Positions 1 to 7,900 of a stretch of DNA of 14,699 nucleotides are shown here, one piece after another. The stretch comes from JAWPNA01 sp045402695 (lineage in GTDB: Bacteria > Acidobacteriota > Polarisedimenticolia > JACPZX01 > DASXTC01). The position numbers were made by a program, and so were the translations under genes. The stretch spans positions 1 to 14,699 of the forward strand of contig JAWPNA010000235.1 in NCBI GenBank assembly GCA_045402695.1, read 5' to 3'. The stretch's first letter is position 1. Every line of letters begins with the position of its first letter. A model generated the notes under the pieces. It had not been told where the DNA came from. It was given only the letters and a program-made list of their open reading frames with translations, and did not search any database.

Positions 1-1264
1 CCACCAGGATGCCGATCGAGAAAATGAGCGCGAACAGGGTCACGCGGTTGAGGGTGTACCCGAGGAGGAAGTAGATGAACAAGGTCAGCGCCAGGGTGAC
101 CGGCACCGCGATCCCGACCACGAGGCAGGCTCTCCATCCCATCGCCAGGCCGATCAGGGCGATGACCGACAGCGTCGCGATCAGCAGATGCTGGATCAGC
201 TCGTTCGATTTGTGCGCGGCGGTCTCGCCGTAGTCGCGGGTGACGGCCAGACGCACGTCCGCCGGGATCAGCGGGCCCTGGAGTGTTTTCACCTGGGCCA
301 GGATGCGGCGCGCGAGGGCAGTGACGTTGGCGCCCGGCCTCTTGGAGATCGAGATCGTGACGGCGGGGAACTCCCCCGTGATGGCCGGCGAGGAGACGGC
401 GCCGCCGGCGGCGGGCCCCAGTCCGAGAAAGACGTGACGGACCGGATCCTCGGGACCGTCCACGATGGCGGCCACGTCGCTCAGATAGACCGGGCGGCCG
501 TCCCTGACGGCCACGACGACCCACTGAAGGTCGCGCGCGTCGCTCAGGAACGGGCCCGCCTCCAGCAGGATCTCCTTGTTGCCCGACACCAGGGTTCCGG
601 CGGGCCGCTGCGCCGAGGCGGCCTGCACCGCGGGCGCGAGGTCCAGGATCGAAACGCCGCGCCCCGCCAGCCGCGCCGGGTCGGGCAGGATGCGGATCTG
701 GCGTCTCTCTCCGCCGATCACGTCCACTTTGGCGGCATCCGGTACCGACTCGATCTCGCGCGCCACCTCGAGGGCCACGCGCCTCAGCTCGAATCCCGTG
801 AGCCGGTCGCTGTAGAGCGTCAGCGCCAGGAAGGGGACGTCATCGATCGTGCGAAGCTGCACGAGTGGCTGCGTGGCGCCCTCGGGGAGATCCGCAGCGC
901 CGGCGGCGAGCTGGTCGTACACCTTGACCAGGCTGGGCTCCGAGGGTTCGTTCACCTTGAAGCGAATCGTTACCACCGCGGATCCAGGCAGCGACGCGCT
1001 GTAGAGATACTCGACTCCCGGGATCCCCCAGAGGCGTTTCTCGATCGGCGTGGTGAGACGCTCCTCCACCTCGCGCGGGGAGGCGCCCGGCATCCCGATT
1101 CTGAGATCCACCATCGGGACCAGGATCTGGGGCTCTTCTTCCGGGGGGGTGAACGCCACGGCAACCAGTCCCAGGAGGATCGAGACGGCCACGGCGAGCG
1201 GCGTCAAGCGCGAGCCGAGGAACGCCCCCGCGAGGCGCCCGGCCGGTCCGACCCCACCGTTCAT
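1..1264 (-). CDS. RND efflux permease, HAE1/AcrB-like, C-terminal part outside window
   Basis: Inner-membrane pump of a tripartite efflux system, using the proton gradient to move substrates from the periplasm or membrane into a TolC channel. The reading frame is open from the ATG at 1264 to the window edge (421 residues seen; the family is about 1000-1060). One membrane helix lies at about residues 20-38. An EEEPQI motif (42-47) and a MPGASP stretch open the first periplasmic porter domain, and the visible part ends in TM4 at SIGILV, just before the expected Asp of the proton relay. The EEEPQI signature and lack of a CzcA-type IPDLSD motif place it with HAE1-like pumps rather than metal pumps; substrate unknown. 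The ATG overlaps the adaptor stop codon (ATGA, 1261-1264) and has no clear Shine-Dalgarno, so translation is probably coupled. Downstream genes and the true end cannot be seen. Confidence 0.9.
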   Translation of the reverse strand, partial: MNGGVGPAGRLAGAFLGSRLTPLAVAVSILLGLVAVAFTPPEEEPQILVPMVDLRIGMPGASPREVEERLTTPIEKRLWGIPGVEYLYSASLPGSAVVTIRFKVNEPSEPSLVKVYDQLAAGAADLPEGATQPLVQLRTIDDVPFLALTLYSDRLTGFELRRVALEVAREIESVPDAAKVDVIGGERRQIRILPDPARLAGRGVSILDLAPAVQAASAQRPAGTLVSGNKEILLEAGPFLSDARDLQWVVVAVRDGRPVYLSDVAAIVDGPEDPVRHVFLGLGPAAGGAVSSPAITGEFPAVTISISKRPGANVTALARRILAQVKTLQGPLIPADVRLAVTRDYGETAAHKSNELIQHLLIATLSVIALIGLAMGWRACLVVGIAVPVTLALTLFIYFLLGYTLNRVTLFALIFSIGILV

Positions 1265-2313
1265 GGGGTCGTGCCGGTGGCGGCCGGAGCGACGGCGTCG
1301 CCATCCGCAAGCATGCCCGGATCGAGGACGATCTCCTCTCCCGCGGCGAGGCCGGCGCGCACGGTGATCAGATCTCCGGACGGCTCGCCGGGGCTGATCC
1401 ACCTCAGGCGCGCGCGTCCCTCCTCGACCACGAAGAGGCCCGTCAGCGCTCCGCGTTCGATCAGCGCAGTCCGCGGCACGGCCACGAGGGATGTTTCTCC
1501 CTCGACGGCGGGGAGCTTCAGGCGCGCGAAGGAACCTGATCGTGCCTGCGTCCGCTCCTGCAGATCGGCCTTGACGAGGAAGCGCCTGGAGGAAGGATCC
1601 CCGGCGGCGCCGAGCACCACGACCCTCGCGGAAACGACGGAACCGTCATCCAGCACGGCATCCAGCATCTGGCCTGGCGCCAGCGCCTCGGCCTGACGCT
1701 GGGAGACGGTGGCCGTGACACGCAGCAGCCCCGCGCCCTGCAGCACCAGCAGCGGCTGGCCTGAGGAGGCGAAGTCGCCGGCGCTTGCTCTCTTCTGCGC
1801 GATCCAACCGTCGAACGGGGCCTTGATGTTCAGGTAGTCGAGCTGCGCCTTCGCGGCGTCGAGCGCGGCGGCGCTTGCTGAGTCCTCCGCCTCGGCTGCC
1901 TCCAGCTCTTGCTGGGTGGCCGCCTCCTTCGCGAATAACGCCCGGATGCGATCCCGTCGCGCGCGCGCCGCGAGATGGGCGGCCTCGGCGGCGTCGATTC
2001 GCGCGGTGGCATCGCGAGCGTCCAGGCGCGCCAGCAGATCGCCTCGATGGACGAAGTCACCCTCCTGCACGCCGAGCTGCTCGATGACGGCGGGGAAGCG
2101 GCTGGCCAGCGATGCGGTCCGCGCCGATTCCACCGTGCCCGGAACCTCGATCGAGCCGTGTCCTGACGACCCGACACGGTAGGTTTCAACCGGCGCCGCC
2201 GGGCCGGCAGGTGAAGCGGCCCCCTTGCCCACGGGCCGTTCCGGGTGGCCGCAGGAGACAAGCGGCAGGAGAGCGGGGAGGAACATCGAGAGAAGGAAAC
2301 GCGGCAGTCTCAT
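1261..2313 (-). CDS. RND periplasmic adaptor lipoprotein (HlyD/AcrA family)
   Basis: Periplasmic membrane-fusion protein that joins the HAE1-like permease to its TolC channel. The 350 residues begin with a short signal sequence ending in a lipobox LVSC (residues 18-21), so Cys21 is probably lipidated and anchors the protein to a membrane. A biotinyl-lipoyl half with EGDFVHRGD (about 84-92) is followed by an Ala/Glu-rich helical hairpin (about 102-160), the second lipoyl half with IKAPFDGWI (163-171), and beta-barrel and membrane-proximal domains to the end. Length is normal for the family. The start at 2313 has a GGAGG seven bases upstream and overlaps the TolC stop by ATGA (2310-2313); the end overlaps the permease start by ATGA. 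These two overlaps tie the three genes into one translation unit. No metal-binding His/Cys/Met clusters are visible, unlike the adaptor of the other pump here. Confidence 0.93.
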   Translation of the reverse strand: MRLPRFLLSMFLPALLPLVSCGHPERPVGKGAASPAGPAAPVETYRVGSSGHGSIEVPGTVESARTASLASRFPAVIEQLGVQEGDFVHRGDLLARLDARDATARIDAAEAAHLAARARRDRIRALFAKEAATQQELEAAEAEDSASAAALDAAKAQLDYLNIKAPFDGWIAQKRASAGDFASSGQPLLVLQGAGLLRVTATVSQRQAEALAPGQMLDAVLDDGSVVSARVVVLGAAGDPSSRRFLVKADLQERTQARSGSFARLKLPAVEGETSLVAVPRTALIERGALTGLFVVEEGRARLRWISPGEPSGDLITVRAGLAAGEEIVLDPGMLADGDAVAPAATGTTP

Positions 2314-3671
2314 CGTGGCGCCTCCGTGGCTCCCGGTGTGCCGCCGCCGGCGCGCTCCAGCCGCGCGCGGCCCACGACGGCGTCGTAACGCGCGGAGATC
2401 TCCGCCATCCGCGCCCGCGTCAGCTCGGTCTCGACATCCAGCAGATCGACAATGGGAAGCAGGCCGGCCTGGTACCGCTCGGCCGTGATGCGGCGCGCCT
2501 CCTCGGCGGCCTTCACGGTCTCGCGCGCCACCTCCAGGCTGCCCGCCGCCACCACCGCGTCGCGATAGGCTTGCTCCACTTCGAGCAGGACGGTGTCCTC
2601 CACCGCGCGCGCGGAGGCACCGGCCGCTTCCTGCCTGGCCTCCGCGGCAGAAATCCGCGCCGCGCGCCCGTGATCAAAGGCGGCCCAGCGAAGGCTGACT
2701 CCCACCAGGTAGGAACCCTCGCCGAAGTCCAGGCTGTTGGTGTTTCTCTCATAGCGTGCGAGGGCCGCCAGCTCGGGCCCTAGAGAGCCCCGCGCCAATT
2801 GCGCGCCGGCGTGCGCCGCCGTGGAGCGCTGCCGCGCGTCCTCGATCTCGGGACGTGATGCCGCAGCGTAAGCGAGCCACTGGTCGAGATCTCCCAGGCC
2901 GCCCTCGGGCGGCGTCAAGCCCGAGACGGGCTCGAGCGTTTCCTGCGGGCCGGATGCGAGCAGGCGGCGAAGCCGTGCGCGCGCGAGTTCGACGTCGGCC
3001 TTCTTCCTATCAAGATCGCGCTCGCGGGACATCCTCAGGACCTGCGCGCGCAGCAGGTCGGATTGGAGCGCGGCGCCCGACTCATGGCGAGCCGTGGCCA
3101 CGGCCTCGTGTGAACGCGCGTCCGAGACCGCCGCCTCGGAGACCTGGGCTGCGGCGCGGGCAAGGTCGATTCCGTAGTAGGTCTCGGTGATCATCATGAT
3201 CAGATCCGACTCTCCCCCCCGCAGCCGCGCGAGCGCGGCGCCGGATTCGAAGTCCGCGGCCGCGATTCCGGATCGGATGCGCCCCGAGGTATACAGCGGC
3301 ACCTCCACGCCGACGGCGGCGACGCCATGCCGTATCGGATCGGGATCGTTGAGCTGATCGAGCGCGAAGTCGCCGGCGGCGAACTCGCCGGCCGTGAGCT
3401 TGTCACCGAAAACCATCACCTGGTTGTCGGTGCCGCGCAATGCCGCCTCGGCCGTAACGCGCGGCCAGCGCTGCGCCCGGGCCTCCGCCGCGGCCGCCTT
3501 CGTGATGTCGAGCTCGGAGCGCAGCGCGGCCAGGGATGGATTGCGGGCTAGGCCCAATCGAATCGCCTCATCGAGGGTGATCGCCTGCCCGCCCCCTGGA
3601 GAAGCGGCGGCCGCCATCGAGACGCCGGCCGCGAGGGGGATGACACACGTCCAGATCAGTGATCCGAGCAT
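2310..3671 (-). CDS. TolC-family outer membrane efflux channel (second pump)
   Basis: Outer membrane factor that forms the exit duct of the HAE1-like pump. The 453 residues start with a signal peptide (hydrophobic to about residue 23, ending near AAAASPG). Two outer-membrane-efflux repeats follow: ITLDEAIRLGLARNPSL (31-47) opens the first, and the second ends in a region with YQAGLLPIVDLLDVETEL, a typical TolC signature near the C terminus. The long Ala/Arg/Glu-rich helices suit the periplasmic tunnel. The start at 3671 is supported by GGAGG (3678-3682) six bases upstream. The gene lies 72 bp after the anti-sigma factor gene on the same strand and overlaps the adaptor by ATGA, so it may be read from the sigma/anti-sigma transcript. 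It shares the fold but not close sequence with the other TolC-like gene at 9701-11017. Confidence 0.93.
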   Translation of the reverse strand: MLGSLIWTCVIPLAAGVSMAAAASPGGGQAITLDEAIRLGLARNPSLAALRSELDITKAAAAEARAQRWPRVTAEAALRGTDNQVMVFGDKLTAGEFAAGDFALDQLNDPDPIRHGVAAVGVEVPLYTSGRIRSGIAAADFESGAALARLRGGESDLIMMITETYYGIDLARAAAQVSEAAVSDARSHEAVATARHESGAALQSDLLRAQVLRMSRERDLDRKKADVELARARLRRLLASGPQETLEPVSGLTPPEGGLGDLDQWLAYAAASRPEIEDARQRSTAAHAGAQLARGSLGPELAALARYERNTNSLDFGEGSYLVGVSLRWAAFDHGRAARISAAEARQEAAGASARAVEDTVLLEVEQAYRDAVVAAGSLEVARETVKAAEEARRITAERYQAGLLPIVDLLDVETELTRARMAEISARYDAVVGRARLERAGGGTPGATEAPR

Positions 3672-3743
3672 CGGGTGCCTCCGAGTGGGTTTCCGGTCGT
3701 TCGCTACTGGTTAGGATTCGCACCTCGTGAAAAGGATACGAGG
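3672..3743 (-). other. Gap between anti-sigma factor and second pump, with weak hairpin
   Basis: This 72-bp spacer contains a 6-bp inverted repeat (CCTCGT at 3723-3728, ACGAGG at 3738-3743) around a 9-nt loop. It sits directly after the anti-sigma stop codon. No T-run follows on the minus strand, so it is a poor terminator; it could be a weak processing site or chance. No convincing promoter was found, which favours read-through from the sigma factor gene into the pump genes. Confidence 0.3.
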
Positions 3744-4007
3744 CTATTTGTCGATCTTGCGCAGAGCCGCGGCGAGGGATCGCTTCAGAGAGGGAGGCAG
3801 AGGCTCCCGGGGCTGGGCGCGGATCGCCTCGACCGTGAGGGCGAGCGTCCTGATGAAGGCGCGACAGGGAGGACATTCGCCACCGTGGTCGTCGATCACC
3901 CGGCGCAACGAAGCGTCCAGCTCACCGTCCACGTAGTCGGACAGGTACTCGGCCATCTTTCGGCAGCTCATCGGATGAATGGGATGAACCCGACTCCTGC
4001 GCTTCAT
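3744..4007 (-). CDS. Zinc-finger (zf-HC2/ZAS) anti-sigma factor
   Basis: Small soluble anti-sigma factor that should bind and hold the ECF sigma factor encoded just upstream. The 87 residues contain SCRKMAEYLSDYVDGEL (14-30), the usual N-terminal helix of zf-HC2 proteins, and the ZAS signature H-x3-C-x2-C (His41, Cys45, Cys48) with Cys15 as the likely fourth ligand. No membrane segment is present, so it would act in the cytoplasm and may itself sense metal or redox state at the zinc site, as known for RsrA/ChrR-type proteins. The start at 4007 overlaps the sigma stop codon by ATGA, implying coupled synthesis in fixed ratio. Met13, just before SCRKM, is an alternative start but lacks a ribosome site. 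Which signal it senses is not visible; the neighbours suggest metal or envelope stress. Confidence 0.9.
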   Translation of the reverse strand: MKRRSRVHPIHPMSCRKMAEYLSDYVDGELDASLRRVIDDHGGECPPCRAFIRTLALTVEAIRAQPREPLPPSLKRSLAAALRKIDK

Positions 4008-4627
4008 GCGCTACCGCCCAGGTAACCGGCCAGCGCCTTGCGGACGGCCAGCCGCGCGCGGTGCAGGCGGACCTTCGCCAGCGTCTCGCTGATCCCCAGG
4101 ATTTCCGCTGTCTCTCTGGTGCTGAACCCTTCCTCGTCCCTCAGCACCAGGACGATCCGGAAGTCCTTGGGCAGATCGAGAATCGCCTTCTCCAGCTTCT
4201 CCCTCAGCTCTCCTTCGAGCAGCCGGTCCAGGGGCACGCCCGACCAGTCGGCGATCCTCGGAGGGCCGCCGTCCTCGCGCGGCTCCGGCAGGATCTCATC
4301 CAGTGAGATCTCACGGAGCGGTTCATGCTTGCCGCGCCGCCGCATCTTGAGGCACTTGTTGGCAGCGACCCGGTAGACCCACGACTTCAGCCCCGCGGGG
4401 TCACGCAGCTCCTTCACGGAAAGGTATGCCTGCAGGAGCGTTTCCTGCAGCACCTCCTCCGCGTCGTCCCGCTGGCCGCACATCCTGCGGCCGAAGTTCA
4501 TGATGAGCGGGCCGAATCGCTCCACAAAGGCATCGAAGGCGTAAGGTTCGCCCGCGATCAGCGCTTTCGCCAGAACCAGGTCCTCGTCGCGCCCCTTGTT
4601 GAGGCTCCCGCCCGTGACCGGAGTCAT
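4004..4627 (-). CDS. ECF-type RNA polymerase sigma factor (sigma70 family)
   Basis: Extracytoplasmic-function sigma factor directing RNA polymerase to a small regulon. Region 2 spans about residues 28-97, with the helix DDAEEVLQETLLQAYL (54-69) and the -10-recognition part LKSWVYRVAANKCLKMRRR (80-98). A linker rich in Pro and acidic residues follows (about 100-138), then region 4 (about 140-198) with LPKDFRIVLVLRDEEGFS and the helix-turn-helix TRETAEILGISETLAKVRLHRAR. At 207 residues it has normal ECF length. It overlaps its anti-sigma factor (ATGA), and starts 27 bp after the DUF2892 gene. No strong Shine-Dalgarno precedes the ATG at 4627, so the exact start is uncertain by a few codons. The position between two efflux systems suggests that one or both are in its regulon; this is inference. 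Confidence 0.95.
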   Translation of the reverse strand: MTPVTGGSLNKGRDEDLVLAKALIAGEPYAFDAFVERFGPLIMNFGRRMCGQRDDAEEVLQETLLQAYLSVKELRDPAGLKSWVYRVAANKCLKMRRRGKHEPLREISLDEILPEPREDGGPPRIADWSGVPLDRLLEGELREKLEKAILDLPKDFRIVLVLRDEEGFSTRETAEILGISETLAKVRLHRARLAVRKALAGYLGGSA

Positions 4628-4654
4628 GGGACAAGAGTATCACGGGAGACGCTC

Positions 4655-4846
4655 TCAATCCTCGCGGACGCCCGCTTTCCTGAGGACCCACATCATCGGG
4701 CAACTGTGGCTGAACGCGGATTGGACCTGGTTCAGTCCGACGAAGATCGTGAAGATGAACCAGGCCGGGTGAACGAAATACCCCAGCCCCACGCTCGCCA
4801 CCACGAAACTGCCCGCGATCAGCCTCAGCCCCTCATTGACCGTCAT
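4655..4846 (-). CDS. DUF2892 (YgaP-like transmembrane domain) small membrane protein
   Basis: A 63-residue inner-membrane protein of the DUF2892/YgaP-like transmembrane family. It has the family's starting pattern MTVNEGLRLIAG, two hydrophobic segments (about residues 6-22 and 24-40) separated by HPAW, and the conserved tail QSAFSHSCPMMWVLRKAGV with a single Cys in a HSCP context. Family members are often found next to rhodanese, sulfur or heavy-metal genes, or fused to rhodanese as in YgaP, but the biochemical role is not established. The frame stays open upstream to an ATG at 4933, but that 29-residue extension is Pro/Ala-rich and has no ribosome site, whereas the ATG at 4846 has GGAGG six bases upstream and matches the family start. 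It sits between the CusA-like gene and the sigma factor gene, 27 bp before the latter. Confidence 0.85.
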   Translation of the reverse strand: MTVNEGLRLIAGSFVVASVGLGYFVHPAWFIFTIFVGLNQVQSAFSHSCPMMWVLRKAGVRED

Positions 4847-4852
4847 GTCCTT

Positions 4853-4857
4853 CCTCC
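4853..4857 (-). promoter_or_regulatory. Ribosome binding site deciding the DUF2892 start
   Basis: GGAGG (within GGAGGAAGGAC) lies six bases before the ATG at 4846. It favours the 63-residue form over the longer open frame that begins at 4933. Confidence 0.75.
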
Positions 4858-4955
4858 GAAGAGCAAGAAAAGGGGGAGCGGCGGCGATCCTCCCGCAGGG
4901 CAGGTGCGGAAGAGCGGAGGGCTCGTCAGCCATGCCTGCCGCCGTTCCCTGATGC

Positions 4956-4982
4956 TTAGGAGCCAGGCAGCCGGAAAACGTT
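4956..4982 (-). promoter_or_regulatory. Possible ECF-type promoter before DUF2892-sigma-antisigma
   Basis: On the minus strand AACGTT (4977-4982), within GTAACGTTTT, is followed after 15 bases by TCCTAA (4956-4961). This resembles the AAC-containing -35 and TC..A -10 elements of some ECF promoters and would suit autoregulation of the sigma factor downstream. The match is loose and rests on inspection only. A 6-bp inverted repeat (4969-4974 with 4987-4992) overlaps it and touches the CusA stop codon. The rest of the 145-bp gap (4847-4991) shows nothing else convincing. Confidence 0.25.
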
Positions 4983-4991
4983 ACACCCGGC

Positions 4992-7900
4992 TCAGGACGC
5001 TGTGTCAGCCCTCCCGCGCGTCATCTCGAAGTTCCACTTCCAGAACTCGTAGATCGGCGGATAGATCAAGAGCTCCAGGATGAAGCTGGTGATGAGCCCC
5101 CCGATCATGGGAGCGGCCACGCGCTTCATCATGTCGGCGCCCGAGCCCAGCGACCACATGATCGGCATCAGCCCCATCATGGCGGCGGTCACGGTCATCA
5201 TCTTGGGCCGGATCCGCTTGACCGCTCCGTGGATGATCGCCTCCCGAAGATCCTCCTTGGTCTTCATCCGGCCTTGTTTCACCCGCTCATGATAGGTCAG
5301 GTCAAGAAACAGGAGCATGAAAACCCCCGTCTCCGCGTCCAGCCCCATCAGGGCGATCATGCCCACCCAGACGGCGATGGAGACGTTGTAGCCGAGAAAG
5401 TAGAGGATCCACACCGCGCCGATGACGGAGAAGGGGACCGCGAGCATGACGATGCCGGCCTTCACGGCGGATTTCGTGTTGATGTACAGGAGCGCGAAGA
5501 TCAGGAAGATCGTGATCGGCACGATGATCTTGAGCCGCTCACGCACGCGCGCGAGGTTCTCGTACTGACCGCTCCACTGGATCGAGTAGCCCGCCGGTAG
5601 GGGCACCTTCCGGGCGACCAGCGTGCGGGCCTCGTCCACGTAGCCGCCCACGTCGCGTCCGGCGAGGTCCACGTACACATAGCCGGCCAGCATCCCGTTC
5701 TCGTCGCGGATCATCGCGGGGCCGCTCACCATCTTGATGTCCGCGATCTGCTCTAAGGGGATCTGCGCCCCGCCCATCGTCGGGACCACGACGCGGCGCA
5801 ACCGGTCAAGGCTGTCGCGCTCCTCGCGCGCGTACCGGACGTTCACGGTGTACCGTTCGCGGCCCTCGATGGTGCGGGTGATCGCCTCGCCGCCGATCGC
5901 CGACTGGATCACCATCTGCGCCTCCTGCACGCTCAGGCCGTAGCGGGCCAGCTCGTCGCGCCGCAGATCGAAATCAAGAAAGTAGCCGCCCGCGGTGCGC
6001 TCCGCGTAGATGCTGCGCGTGCCGGGAAGCTCCCTGAGCACCGCCTCGACCTGCGAGCCTAGCCGCTCGATCACCTGAAGATCGGAGCCGAAGATCTTGA
6101 TCCCGATGGGCGTGCGCACCCCCGTGGTGAGCATGTCGATCCGATTCTTGATGGGCATGGTCCAGGCGTTGGTCACCCCCGGAAAACGCAGCTTCTGATC
6201 CAGCTCCGCAATGAGGTCCTCTTTCGTGATCCGGTCGTACCAGACGTGCCGCAGTGCCGACTGCAGCCACTCCGGCCAGTCGGAGTAGAAGCGCGGGACG
6301 GGGCGCCATTCGGAATGCGGCTTCAGCAGTATGGTGGTCTCCACCATCGAGAAGGGGGCCGGATCGGTGGAGGTCTCGGCGCGGCCCGCCTTGCCGAACA
6401 CCCGTTCCACCTCGGGGACCTCCATCAGCATCCTGTCCATGGTCTGCAGCAACCGCTCCGCCTCCGTCACGGAGATGCCCGGCAGGGTAATCGGCATGTA
6501 CAGGAGTGTCCCTTCGTCGAGCGGCGGCATGAACTCCGATCCGAGGCGCAGGTAGATCGGCACGGTCAGGACCATCAGGATCAGCGCGGCGGCTATCGTG
6601 CTCATGGGAAAGCGCAGCACGAGGCGGCAGGCGGGCTCGTACACCCGGAAGAGGATCTTGCTGATCGGGTGCTTCTCCTCCGGGTAGTATGTCCCGACCA
6701 GTGCCTGGCTCACAGGCCACGACAGCCAGCGCGGCTTAAACCGGATCGGGTCCATGCGCGTGAACATCATCCGCAGCGCTGGGTCGAGCGTGATAGCCAG
6801 GATTGCGGCGATGGCCATCGTGAGGTTCTTGGTGTAGGCCAGAGGCTTGAAGAGACGCCCTTCCTGATCCACCAGGGTGAAGATCGGCATGAAGGCCACG
6901 GCGATGACGAGCAGCGAGAAGAACACCGAAGGGCCGACCTCCTTCAGCGCGCTCAGGCGCACCTCGTGGAAGTCCCCCTGGCGGCCTCCTTCCTGCCAGA
7001 GCTGCAGCTTCTTGTAGGCGTTCTCCACCTCGACGATGGCGCCGTCCACCAGCACCCCGATGGAGATAGCGATCCCGGCCAGCGACATGATGTTGGAGGT
7101 CACCCCCATCAGATACATCGGGATGAAGGCGAGCACGACGGAGATCGGTATCGTCACGATCGGCACGACGGCAGAGGGAATGTGCCAGAGGAAGATCAGG
7201 ATCACCAGGCTGACGATGATCATCTCCAGCACCAGCTCTTCCTTCAGATTGTCGATCGATCGGCGGATCAGCTCGGATCGGTCATATGTGGTCGTCAGCT
7301 CCACCCCCGCGGGCAGGGCGGGGCGAACCTCCTCGATCTTCGCCTTGACCCGCTCGATGACGTTGAGGGCGTTCTCCCCGTGTCTCATGACCACGATGCC
7401 GCCGGCGGTGTCGCCCTGCCCGTCGAGGTCCACAACGCCGCGGCGGATCTCCGGCCCCAGCACGACCTGTCCCAGCTCGCTCACCCTCACCGGCGTGCCA
7501 CGGGTGTCCTGGCCGACGACGATCGATTCGAGATCTTTCAGCGTGCGCGCGTACCCGCGCCCGCGCACCATGTATTCGGCCCCGGCAAATTCAACGAGGC
7601 GACCGCCCACGTCGTTGTTCCCCTGGCGGATCGCCTCGACCACTTTCTGCAGCGGGATGCCATGCGCGAGCAGCGCTTGCTGATCGATGTTGACCTGATA
7701 CTGTTTCTGGAATCCGCCGATGGAGGCCACCTCCGCCACCCCCGGCACGCTCTGGAGCCAGTAGCGGAGGTACCAGTCCTGGAACGTGCGCAGCTCGGCC
7801 AGGTCATGCTGTCCCGTCCTGTCCACCAGCGCGTACTGATAGACCCATCCAACGCCGGTGGCGTCCGGACCCAGCTCCGTGCGCACCCCCTCTGGGAGCA

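Noticed and set aside
188..1696. A long plus-strand open frame (502 codons) opposite the RND permease and adaptor genes
   Set aside because: The minus-strand frames give clear RND and adaptor motifs across the same DNA. The plus-strand product is Arg/Gly/Asp-rich with no recognisable motif, as expected for an antisense shadow in GC-rich DNA.
3723..3743. Hairpin after the anti-sigma gene as a terminator before the second pump
   Set aside because: Six-pair stem with a nine-base A-rich loop and no T-tract on the minus strand; too weak.
4847..4933. N-terminal extension of the DUF2892 protein starting at 4933
   Set aside because: The extension is Pro/Ala-rich without a ribosome site, while the ATG at 4846 has a strong GGAGG and the family's usual first residues.
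4969..4992. Inverted repeat AGCCGG/CCGGCT at the end of the CusA-like gene as a terminator
   Set aside because: Only six pairs with a 12-base loop and no following T-run; it also includes a base of the stop codon. Not convincing as an intrinsic terminator.
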